Assembly: GCF_003672135.1 (NCBI RefSeq) | Contig: NC_039511.1 | Coordinates: 16,332,464-16,396,463, forward strand | From: Ooceraea biroi | Lineage: Eukaryota > Arthropoda > Insecta > Hymenoptera > Formicidae | Direction of reading: 5' to 3' | Length of the DNA stretch: 64,000 bases | Shown here: in pieces, positions 37,501-49,300 of the stretch | Position numbering within the stretch: the first letter of the stretch is position 1 | Layout of the letters: every line of letters begins with the position of its first letter | Translations under genes and position numbers: made by a program | The notes under the pieces: generated by a model | The model's database searches: none | What the model saw: only the letters and a program-made list of their open reading frames with translations | Told to the model about the DNA's origin: nothing

Positions 37501-40500
37501 TCACACGCGTCATCGCTGCGCATAATTTTCGCGATGGGAATTCACCTACCAGCGTACCCAGCAGTCCAGAGAATGAGATCCAGACGGATCTCACGAGTCC
37601 TCAGTGGATCGGTGAGCAAACTGCTGCAGCTATACCGAAATGCGAATTCTTTCCCACCGATTCGCCGGTTCAGATCTATAAGTCCATAACTGGCGAACTC
37701 CTGCGCATCATTTTCGAAGGTAATTCTTGCGCTTCGCTATGATGAAAGCGTCATCATGAATATATCATGTTCCATCATTGACGCAGGTTTCGAAGATGTG
37801 CTGGTATACTGTCCGAAAAAGGAAACGCGTAATCTCATCTCGCTTCGACCCGTTAAACACGAGGTTCGCTATTATTTGATGATAGAGACTTCCATAAACA
37901 ATCATTTTCACCGTACGATCTGCGTGCGGTCCCCGTTACAGGTAACGCGATTTATTTATTTACTTTAGTTTGCTTCATCTCATCATATTGATCGAGATGT
38001 ATATTTCAGTTCCGAAACGAAACCTCGTACGCCTTAGGACTTTATTATAAGAAAGCGGTGGTAGACAAGCTTGGTGAAACGCCAACCGGTGAAACTACTA
38101 ATCCCTTCGATCATAACGTGAGAATGGCAATCATCGAACCCGATGCAACTTACAACATTCCCATGTATGTCGCCTATCATTGCCCGATACACGTTCTTCC
38201 TGCGTACTTGGAGTAAGTAAATCAAAGATCAATTTTTGTACGCTTGGAGCAATTTTGAAAAAAAAAATAAAATAATGTTATCCGCAGACAGTATCAAGTC
38301 AGTGATGAAGGGATTTATTGGAAAGATTTGAGGGGTACAGCGAATACATTTAAAGACGTATGCTGCGAGACGAAAGGCGACAGTAATCGTAACGTATTCT
38401 GTGCCAGGGCGATATGCACGGAAATTCCGTTAGCGACTCGTCTTTCGGGCTGCCAAGTGCCGAATTACTTGATAACCATCATACCACCTGTCATTTTCAA
38501 TAATCAGCTGCCTTTCGTTATCGACGTCAGTATACCTGATATCAATTACGAAGTGAAGATCGAACCCGGGGAAAAAATAAACATGCACTCGTTGAATCGG
38601 GACAGTAACGTGCAGTTTATCTTTAAGGTATATAGAATCGTTTAAGAAGCAATCAACACGATGTATGACTATCAAATTACATACCGTTTTTCGATGATTT
38701 GATACAGATACACAACTATTTAGGCACGTCTTGGATGGGCGTGTCCAAGCTGAACATGAACATAGAGCGAAAGTTCGTATTGATGTCTACGGATAACGAG
38801 TCCGACTTAACGAAACCGTTTCTACTGTGCATAGAGCTGTGCAAGCTTCTCAGTTGGAATATTGTTATACAATCGCAGTACTGGATGATAAATAAGTCTG
38901 GTTTGCCATTGTTCATTCAGGTAAGTTCGACGATGATGTAACTTGCTTGTTACAAGTAACAAACTTATTTTGTTTCTATTCTTCCTCAGGATTGTCATTC
39001 TCATATAACTTACGAAATGCCAGAGGAAGAGATGATGGTGTTCTCTCAAAAGAACAGCAAGAAGACCATGGTACAGTTAAGGGCTCATCAGTCCGAGTGG
39101 TCAGTGCCATTCGGTTTGGACGGGATCACGTCGATGTCGTTGATCGTATGTCGAGACATCGAACGCGGGCGCAAGTATCAGATTTTAACGGAGATCGAAA
39201 GTTCCCGGTTATCGCCGATCTTCACGAAGATCATAACGTTTTTACCGTACTTTCTCATCTGCAACAAGACCAAAAGAGCTTTGAGATTCATGGAAGAGAA
39301 CGAGGAGGCTGATCTCTGGAACGATCTCTTGCCTGGACAGGAGATGTCGTTCTGGCCTGCCACCGACTCCATGAAAATGAGGATTAAATGGAGAAACAGT
39401 CAACTGGTCTCGCAACATTTTGATATCACGCACTTGGGCAAGACTGTGCTGAGAATGGATAACGGGGTAAGATGAATATATAATATTACCCGTCGCGCCA
39501 ATTGATTATCAATTAATCGAATTTTATAAAGAGCTTTCATATAATTTGCTTTTTGATTTTATATCATATTCTAATTTTGCAGTCGGCGCTATGTGTGGAG
39601 ATTGAAAGTGGTGCCAACAGCCCATATCGCATAACGTTCCGACGATACGTCGCCGGTGACATACCCGTGAGAGTGGACAATCTCTGCGACAGACTATTTC
39701 TAAAACTGAATCAAGTCGACCTAGGCCAAGTTGCTTTGCTCAAACCGTTTCAAAGTTTGCTATATACCTGGGACGATCCGACACAGAGAAGAGAATTAAT
39801 TTGGAACGTTTACAATAACAACGCAATTGGCTATAGTGCACAATTCGAAACGGTAGTATAAAATATCTTACTGTTAATTAATTTCTACATAAAGCTGTTC
39901 GGCATTAACATTTGTTGGTTTACAGGACGGTTGCGGTCACGAAAGAGTGTCTTTCATAACTGTCGACCGCTGTGACAGCGCATCTCACTCTTCCGTCAGT
40001 CCGAAATCGCTGGCGAACGCGAAGCCATCGTGGTCAGAGGGCACAAGTGGAAATGTCACTCAACTTCCAAATGCAGAATCCGAAATAAAACCGCAAGTGT
40101 TGGAGCACGTGCGTCAGGACGAAGCGCAGGTTTATTGGGTCAGCTACATGGAGGGCGAGCAACGTGTACTGCTGTTCACGCAGCACGAGAGCTTGTACTT
40201 GAAAGCGAAAAGCGTCATTGATCCCGAGACGAGTAAGAGAGAGATGTTCCTGTCAATCGCGGCTATCGGAATCAGCATTGTGAGTGAAGATCCAAATTGA
40301 TCACGTCGATCAGTTGTTACCGCCCTTGTTGTAACTAATTAACGATTGATGACTTGCAGATCGTACAGGAAACCAATCTTCACAGCGTCAGACGGGAGTT
40401 GCTTTACGCCAGTGTGATAGATTCCGCGGCGCATTGGGAGCTCTACTTCAGCAAACGATGGAGAAGCTTGTCGTTGGAGCTAAGCGCTTGGCTGGAAAAT

Positions 40501-43500
40501 AAGTACATGAACTCCGTGAAAGGGGCGCAGTTGGAGAATTTCATTGATGTACGATTCGCCCTAACACTTTATCTTTAAAACTGTGATACAAGAGCACGCT
40601 TTATAATTATTTTTCCAAATATATTGCAGGTCGACTTCACGAAAATGCAAATGACCAAACCATTCTTTGGCAAGTTGCGACGAACGTATTCGCCAGGTAT
40701 CTGGCTGCATTTCAGAGAATCTACGACACTCTCATATTTGCAAGGATACGTTCACAAGATACAGGTACGCAGATATGCGTTTGCAAAATACTAATGCTTT
40801 ATGATATTAATTTTTTCGTACCTTGCAGGTCGACAATCAATTAAATGAGGCTATTTTTCCGGTAGTTCTTTATCCCAGCTTGCAAAAGATCTTTGTGAAT
40901 TACGCTGGAAACCGCAGATTGAAACATTGCTTGGAGTTCTCGTACCTGAAGCAACGCAAATTGAAAAACACTATTTACAAGTGAGTACATATACAATTAT
41001 CATGATTATTTGTATCATGAATACTGTATAATAATCAGCAAACAATATTCTTCCAGGGGAATTTGCGTTATCGTTAGGGAGTTTAATTTAAATCTAGAAG
41101 AGGCCTTTCTTTGCGCCTTGATCAATTTGATACCTAAAGCGCCGGAAACCAAGCACTCGATCGCCGCCAAACTCAGAAGAGACGTGTCCAATGTGCGCGT
41201 ACCCTCAGTTCACAAAATCGATAATGTAATGTTTGGCAAGCTAATTTACATTTTGCAAATGCTTATTATTTATGTAAATGCATGAATCACGACTGATGCA
41301 CACTTTTGATAAACTGCAGAACGCAAACAGCAAGAGGAAGAATTTGATAGAGCAGATATACATCTCTCCGATGGCATTACGCATGAAATTGTTGGCCAAT
41401 ACGGACGGGTCGAGTGTACGGAATTTTAGTAACTCGCTCGATTATCACAATGTCCTTCGATTTATATTCGAGTATGCGGAGAAAGGTGGATTTGAAAGAA
41501 ACGCTGAATTTAGGTGAACAATTAAAATTCATGGTATTGGTAAACGTGTAACGGCGAGATTCTGTAACAGTTTAGTTGCACATTTCCATTTAGATTACCC
41601 GCCTACCGGAGGAGCTTCATTACCATCGACAACGAACAATTCTTCTCGCATCTTTCGCGGACTTACGTGGCGCAGATTATGGAGCAGTTTCATGTACTGG
41701 TACGCTTAACTACTATCTTAGGCAATCAGTACGGCTATAATTTTAAATCACCAGGGAGCAGTTTTCACGAGCCTGATTTAGTAAGTCCAAAGTGGTTGTC
41801 GCGAACGGACCTAGTCTTGTTTTTGATTAAACGTTCTGATAAAACGTGTCAATTGCAACATTTGCAGCTATTGCTATGCGGCGACGAGATTGCGGAGAGA
41901 TTGACGCACGAGGTCGCGTGTGAACTGGGATATGCTACACCCGATGGCACGCCGCAAACCTCGATTCTGAACAGCCACGATCACGCTCATGCGTTCCATT
42001 CCAAAGTAAACATACACGTGAAAGCTGAACAGAATGTCTCTACCTATGTATGAGTAAAAATATGTACATGAACAATTTGCTACTTTTAGATGAAAGATAC
42101 GAATTATCAGAATCCGGACGTGCCACCTTTCGTGTCTTCGGTTGATCATTCGTTCGCTACGGAGATTGATTTGGAGACCGCCGGTTTGGTCACCGCGTCG
42201 ACGAATAGTGAGTAGACTGTTACTGATCGCAATGTATACAATCGATGTAAACGCAATTGCGCCACATACATCTGTCGTTAATTCACTTGAGCGCTTCCGA
42301 CCCAACACTCTGGTGGCTTTACTAAACCTCTCAAAATTGGCAGGCACTCATCGAGAGGAATTAAGATATTTCTTTAAGACGTTGGGAAAGAAAACTTCCG
42401 TGTTATTCAAAGCGGAAAGTTCTTACTTAAAAACTCATTCGAAAGTAATAACAGATATAATAAAAAGGTATCGACATTACTATTGTTATACTTTTCTTTC
42501 TTTTTTCCATCTCCGTTTTCTTTTTGTCATATATCTTCCACTTATCTTAAAAGAGTAACGTTTAATTAACAGGGCGCAGGAAGTAGGACACGGGTTTTTA
42601 TCTCGAGTGCGACTACCGCGATACATTAATCCGCACTTCGTGAGTATCATTAGGTGTTCTAAGACATCATCATATTCGTCATCTCTCGCTATCATTAACG
42701 TGTCGTTACTTAGGGTGTGGAGTTGTTCTCGGCACACAAAGCAAAGGGAGCGTATTTACTGAACGCTATAAGTAAAGGTCACTGTATTCCAAATGATTCC
42801 TATTGGGGACACGCTGCACTTCACAACGACGGGAAATACATCACGCTCGTGTCCTTACAGTGAGTCCGATAATAATTGTATCAAATGTGACATGCGACAG
42901 TTTCTTTCATGTTAAAGACAAAGATAAAAAAAGTTTAAAGTGCAGTTTTCTGATTTGAAATATATAAAAAAAAGTGAATTTTTGATGACTTTTAGGCGAA
43001 TACACTATATCGAGAAAGGAAGTGCGTGGGGATCGTGGAACATGAAATGGACTTTAGAAACTAATCAATTGCTGTCACCGCCAACTGTCGCTAAAAACAA
43101 GCTCATTTTGCACGTAACAGAGGTAACTAATCGTGACATATTCCGATAATTAATTCAGCAATATTATACCAATGAAGTCTAGAATATTATTCTGTAAATA
43201 GACGTTAAAATGCGCGATTTAATTTCACGCGTTAAACAGATTTAAGTTGTAGAATCAACACTAGGCCGTTCCGGAAAAATAGTAATGCAATCAAAAATTT
43301 TGATTCTTTGTAAAGCAGTTTTTTTAATCAAATTATTTTTGTATAAAGTACGATACATATGAATAACGATAAAAAAATTCAAGAAAAATCAAGATGACTA
43401 TCGAACGTTCTCGTATTGACTAAACAATGATATATTAAATATGATTTGAGGGATTTAATCACATTAATTAATTATCCACAGAACGAGAAAGAGACGTCAT

Positions 43501-43619
43501 CGTCCATGGTAGATTGGTACGTGGAAAGCGAGACCACGGATATTTTGGAATGGCTGTGTCGCAAAGTGAACAGCGCGATGATCCTGAATATGGAGAGCAG
43601 CAGTATTTGTTCTAAATGA
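28543..43619 (+). CDS. VPS13-family bridge-like lipid transfer protein
   Basis: About 50 exons give about 3,420 aa (human VPS13A about 3,170): 28543-28683, 28782-28889, 28976-29102, 29280-29417, 29507-29731, 29835-30009, 30092-30573, 30730-31139, 31230-31438, 31514-31798, 31862-32158, 32233-32365, 32448-32678, 32753-32892, 32966-33063, 33144-33343, 33424-33603, 33675-33864, 33941-34092, 34177-34560, 34647-34817, ~34908-35166, 35312-35378, 35505-35836, 35923-36064, 36148-36434, 36510-36675, 36769-36957, 37052-37293, 37485-37719, 37787-37941, 38010-38212, 38288-38627, 38708-38920, 38990-39466, 39583-39852, 39926-40279, 40360-40548, 40630-40764, 40829-40980, 41057-41225, 41320-41513, 41594-41780, 41868-42005, 42090-42207, 42344-42467, 42573-42639, 42714-42859, 42996-43122, 43482-43619. 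The N-terminus has the chorein signature (FLNRLLGRYVEDLD; KIPWSGLFSQP; NNVHIRYEEK). A WWRYAYNSIL block follows, then an acidic disordered stretch (exon 36769-36957). The VAB adaptor-binding repeats lie at about residues 2130-2800 (INKSGLPLFIQ; ICNKTKRALRF; LPGQEMSFWPA). A diverged ATG2-C-like segment starts at LGNQYGYN, and a PH-like end begins at SRVRLPRY. VPS13 proteins form a hydrophobic groove that moves phospholipids between organelles at contact sites. It is nearest to the A/C type but divergent; I saw no canonical FFAT motif. The junctions at 29417/29507 and 34817/34908 are uncertain. Confidence 0.9.
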
Positions 43620-46373
43620 GGATTTCTAACGCACTGACGAGACCATCCTGAAGAGAGAACAAAGAGAAGAGAACAAGAGATCAATGTATTTACATATTTA
43701 CCTCGGCGTAATAAAAATCTATATGGTGAATGCAAAAAAAGAAAAACGATGTCTAATGCCCTACACTTTTTTTATTATTATCATTGTATCTTACCAAAGT
43801 CAGATCGCATCTTCGTCTTGGATAAAGTACGTCTAGTTTATTTCATAATTTATTTACAAAAAGTCTTAGTAAATTACACTTACAGGCATCTCCACTCGAA
43901 CTAAAGTAAATAATTTAAGAACTACATATGTATTTAGATATCTATAGAATAGGATACTTTGGGGTCGGGGAGAAGCTGGGACCAGGGAAAGTGTTCTGTT
44001 TAACTTATCTCGATACGCTCTAATCGTATTTTCGCGAAAATCCGAGAAAATCGAGTTGTTTTAAACGGCTATACGTCGTGTGTGAAAACTAAATCTCATT
44101 TCATCTCTCTTAGATTCGTTCTCTCTACGAAACGAGGAAGTATACCAGTGGAAGGTGTGCGACGACGATTTCGAATACGTCTTTTCTTTGCAACTTTTGC
44201 GCAGATGTTCGTGAGAGTGGGATTTTACAATTATGTAGATGTATGTATCGTAAGTATCGTCAAAATATGTGCAAGCTGACAATCGGTATCTGTTACTTTT
44301 ACAATAGCGTATGCGCGCTTTGAAAAAGCATAAAATCTTGGTTATAAATATATTCCCATTAGAATCGTTTAATGGCACGATCGAGCTTAAATTTAAAAAT
44401 CCTCTTCTTTTTTTGCGTTTTTTTCTAATATATTCGTTTTCTACATTATCGCCCAGAACCAGTTCCATGTGCTTTTATATCGGTTTTCTCATCCTCTGCT
44501 TCTTATTCTTCTTTCGTTTTTTTTTCTCTTTTTATTTATGTTATCACAACGGCGTTTAATTACGTTTACAAATACGTTGATTTCAAAAAGAATGCAGTTA
44601 AATTCGCTACTTTTAAGTCTCCTTCTGTAAGGTCTTAAAAGAAAAAAAAAGAAAAGAGAACTTCATTAAACTATAAAATTCCTGCCATTTCGATCAAGTA
44701 ACTATCGTAGAAATAGCAATAATTTAAATGATTTCATAGCTGAAAATAAACACATACTTAGTTTTCTTGCAAACTATTTTTGCACTTGTTTCTTTTCACA
44801 GACACTATCCCTACCCCTTTTTCTACCGGCACCCCCATCCTTCGTGCACATACACACACGCATGCACGCGCACATACGCACTGCCGCATTTTTCCTCTAA
44901 AGTCCCCTTTTACATTGATACACGCATAAAAGCGCACATTTGCGATGTGTATGCATACATCGCGCTCAGACATCCTATACGCACGCACGCATTCATACGT
45001 TTCCCACGCGCACATATAAACAAGTATCTATCTCTGTCACCTACGCTTCTTTTTTATTTCGTTTATATTTTCTCATTCTCCTTCCTCACCCGTGTCTCCA
45101 CTTCTCCGTTTTTGTCTCTTTTCCCTTTGAACCTTACATCCACCTATACATCCATACACGCAAATACATACATGAAACACATTCACGCTTCATCGTTCTT
45201 TCTTTCCTTTTCGCTCTCTTTTTCTTCTTCCCTCTCTCTCTCTTTCTCTTTCACATGCTTTCCCTTTCTCTCCCTCTCTTTCTCTCTCTGTTCCTCTCCT
45301 CTATCAATCAACGGCTTTATCACACGTCATATTATTTTTCTCTTCTATCAATGTCTTTCTTCAGTTCTAGTTCTGCCTGTGCTTCTAAAGTCGAGACTTC
45401 TTGCGGTCCTACGGACCACAAATGTATATTTGCGCCACCATAGCCGTAGCACAAAAATCGAATAAGATCGAATGGAAGTGTGTGTTATCTACAAAATATC
45501 TTAATTACTCGCTAATTACAGCACAAAACATGCAAATATAAAAATTTGCATTATATTATCGTTTAATATTTATATATAATCATCATCCGATATATCGTTC
45601 CACATCGCATCATTAAGGTTCGCATACTTCTTGGTATATATATTATTATGCAGCCGACTGTTATCTCTCTCTCTTGAAAGTCCGTTTTTTTACTGCGTTT
45701 ATGTACGTACGTTCTATGTGTCCTGTGTCCTGTGTACGTGTCTGTGTGTGTTGTTTGTATATGTATATCTGCATATTTGCGTTTGCACGAACGCACACTT
45801 GCATGTTATATGGGTGTGTATGCGTATGGGTGTGTGTATGTGTGTATGTCGCGTGGCTGTGGGTGCTGGATCAGTGTGCCTGTGTGTATGTAGATCTGCG
45901 CATAATCTGTGTGTTTTCTATGTGTATCATTTTTTCTTTCATTAACTATGAAATATCTTACACTATCGATATTATTCCAATTCACGAAAGGGAAGGTATA
46001 CCGATTGGCGGAGATCGCATCGTGTATACCTACACGCTAACACCGATAATTAAACTTTCTTACTTCCTGTTTAATCGATATAAAACTACAATTGCGCTGC
46101 CATGGCTTTCATCAGCACTTTTGTTCCTTCATTCATGCGCGCTGTCTCGTCGGGCGCGTCTCTCTTTCTCTCTCTCTCTCCCTCCTTCCCTTTTTTGTCT
46201 CTTCCTCGTCTCTCCATCGAATGTACCACTTTTCCTCTCCCATATTATCCCTTCTTTCACCTTTAACACACTAGAGCCGTCCAAGACGCACGCATTATCG
46301 TCATAACGACGTCATCGGCACTGTTAATAACATTCGCGACGAGTTGCGACGAGTCCCAACTTACGACAGAGAG
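43620..46373. other. Spacer between the convergent VPS13 and osa 3' ends
   Basis: Low-complexity DNA: an AT-rich first part with a VPS13 poly(A) signal (AATAAA, 43710-43715), a pyrimidine-rich stretch (about 44770-45310, with CT runs near 45199-45300) and a TG-rich stretch (about 45710-45930). Frames of up to 232 codons on the + strand read only Ser/Phe/Leu/Cys/Val-rich composition and are artefacts. The osa 3' UTR is expected to use the right-hand part. Confidence 0.55.
45199..45300. repeat. Pyrimidine (CT)n-rich tract
   Basis: Imperfect CT/CTTT repeats in the spacer between VPS13 and osa. Confidence 0.85.
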
Positions 46374-49300
46374 TTACGTGCCCCTAGAACACTGGAACAA
46401 TACACGCGCGACTATCGCTGCAACTTGCTGATCCAGAATCTGGCTCATGACCAGAGCGAGCAGGCGGGACTCGTGTTGCAGCAGGAGAGTTCGGTTGTCC
46501 GGATGCCTGGCAAGGTTGAGTAGCGTACCGGCCGCGCGTCGCAGCATGTCGAGGCTAGTGCCCATCGATTCGGGATTGTCGCGTAGGGCTGCCAAACCAT
46601 GTTGATTCGCAACCCCAAGCGCGCTTGTTTCAGCCTGCTCTATAAACGCGACGAGTAACGCGACACACGGTGTCTGCAGGGCGATAGTACGCGCGACACC
46701 ACTGTCTGCAGCCGACAGAAAGTGCAGCAGATTAACGCCGAACTCGCGCAGCACCTGCTCCTCGCTGCGGCATAGAAGCCTGGTCAATACAGAACATAGT
46801 CTCTGTAATCGGGAGTAGGGCGGTGTGGCCACAACCAGATCGACGTTGCACTCGGTCACGCATAACTTGCACAACGCTTCCAACGCGAGTCGTTGAGGCG
46901 ACAGCGAGGAGTTCGGGCCAACGGTTGGGAAGGGATCCTGACCATGAGCGGCCGGGCAAACCGCCCAGTGTAGGAGGCCATCGAGTACCGGCCGCGATAT
47001 CTCCTCCGGATGCTGGCTCAAGTCCATATGGCCAGATATGTTGGCGGCCATCACGAGAACGTTCTCTCTCACGTGATGCAGGAAGTCCCACCACCACTCG
47101 CTCTCACCTTGTAGGCTACTACACGAATCCGCAAAATCCGCGTCTTCTTCACGGTCGTAGTTGCGCGTTTTCTGCGCCCGAACCGGGTGCTCGTGATGCA
47201 ACAGCAATAGCTTACCGAGCAGGCTGAGAAACGTAACGTTCTTTGCAAACTCTGCCTCGTTACCCGGGATGAAAGTGAGATTCCTTAGGATCGTCGACAG
47301 GCACACGCATCGGCGAGCCAGGCTGTCCTGCGTTTCCGTAACCAGATACAGGCTTGCCTCGTCTCTGGAATAGCTCTCGTCCTCGTAGTCGCTTATCCTC
47401 CGTCGCTTCAGCGTTCCTGCCGGATCTCGTATCTTTAATCTTGGTCCCTCCTTGTCGTCTCTCATTCCCAACTCCTGCTCGTCTGTCGTCGTTTCTGTCT
47501 TGATTTCGGACTTGTCTAAATTACCGATATTGCCTGTTGTCACTGCTATCGGCGCTGCGGAGTCATTCAATCCATTCTGCGTCGGCAGCGAGTCCTCGTC
47601 ATTCTTCGACACGTCGCTTCCTAAATGCTCGCCCATATTGTTGTTTGCTTTCGCTGTCTCGTTGTCACAGTCCTTTTTAAAACCGTCGTTTTTCTTCTCG
47701 AATAATTCCCTTGTGAGATCGTTCATTTCCACGGGCTCCTTCTTGATCCTCGACAGCACGTCGCTCAGTGTTTTCGTCTTTTTCTTCTTATCCAATTGCT
47801 GCTGCTGCTGCTTGCGCTCACCACCCTCTTTGCCGGACTGCTTGTCACCAAGATCGCCGGATTTGCTGAATAAGTCTAATGTCTCGTGAACACCACCAAC
47901 GCCATCAGCTTTGACCTCGTCCTTCGAGTCGGTACTGTCGACCTCCTTCTGCAGCAACGGTGGTTTCTCATCCCTCAACAAGCGAGCAAAAGGTACTGAG
48001 CCCATCTCGGATTGAAAACACGTGACGATGTACTTCGTCGCATTTGCATCAACCTGCCACGGTTCGGTCTCCGACTCGCATTCCTGATGATCCCAAGATC
48101 TTCGAGTGTCCAAGACGAACAAATCGTCATCCCGTGGAACAATCTTCACAGGGCGACCTCTCCGCGAGAGATACGTGTAATTTGATGTCGACAGTAGTTT
48201 GGTCCGATCCTCCGAATCGATCGGGCGCGTCACTGCGCCGAGGTCTACCTCGGGACCATCCGCGGATTGACAGTAACGATCGTCATCGTTCACACACAAT
48301 TCAAACATGTCGGACAGGGAGCGCGAGAAGTGTTCCAGCAAAACGTCCAGTAGTCCGGGTAAATGTGCTAATCCAAAATAACTTACCTGCAAATGAAACA
48401 CATTTATGTTAGATTTAACATGACCTCTTTTTATTATATGCGAAGATACTATTTGTGAAAATATCTGATCTCATTTATTTTTTATCTTTCTGTCTGGAAA
48501 CAATAAAATAGTACACGAAAAATATGTGAGAACGAGAGAGAATGAATCTTATATTTTTCTATTTTTATTATTTCTATTTTATTAATATAAGAATATTTAT
48601 TTATTAAAAAGACTACTTACGGAAGAGTCGTCGAATAACAAAATGTTCAATACGTCGAGGGCCCAGCAACTCTCGGCAAGCAAGCCCGACCGCAAAGCCA
48701 TCATGATGCGCCAAGCTTCCACTGGTGCCACTTCGGCGCGCGCCAGTTTTCGTCGCTTATACAAAAGAGGTGTGATCGCTTCCACGCTGTCAGGAGGGAA
48801 TGTCATTTCTCTCTTTGACGTCGGCTGTTGGCTGATCATGGGATTCACTCCAAGTTGATTCTGTACATTAAACGACAATATCTCGTTTGTGGAACGGAAA
48901 GAGAACTCGATTGAAACGACATATATTGTATATTCATTTAATGAATTTCATTATCGGCCGGACGACACAAAACATGATAAATGCTTCATTTACTAAAAAT
49001 CAATGTTAAGCCGCAATCAACACGTGACGAAAGCATTGCGAAGGAAGCGTACCTGATGAGTTCCAGGTGCTGGATACAAAGGGGACGGTTGATTCGTATA
49101 ACGATGATCCCACGGCGGTGGTGCGTGCGCAATAGTGTTCAGAGGCGGTTGGGACGAAGACCTGTTCGGCTGCTGACTGGCTACCCATTGTTGGCTACTA
49201 GTCATACCACCAACTGCGACCGAGGCGGGCGGAGCGGCTGAGCCAACTTGCGGCACTGGTTGTGGCTGCTGCTGCTGCTGCTGTTGCTGTTGCTGCGACG

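Noticed and set aside
44767..45465. 232-codon open frame on + between VPS13 and osa
   Set aside because: It encodes Ser/Phe/Leu repeats from CT-rich DNA; composition artefact in a spacer.
45631..46306. Cys/Val-rich open frames near 45.6-46.3 kb
   Set aside because: They come from TG-repeat sequence (tgtgtgtatg) and are not a cysteine-rich peptide gene.
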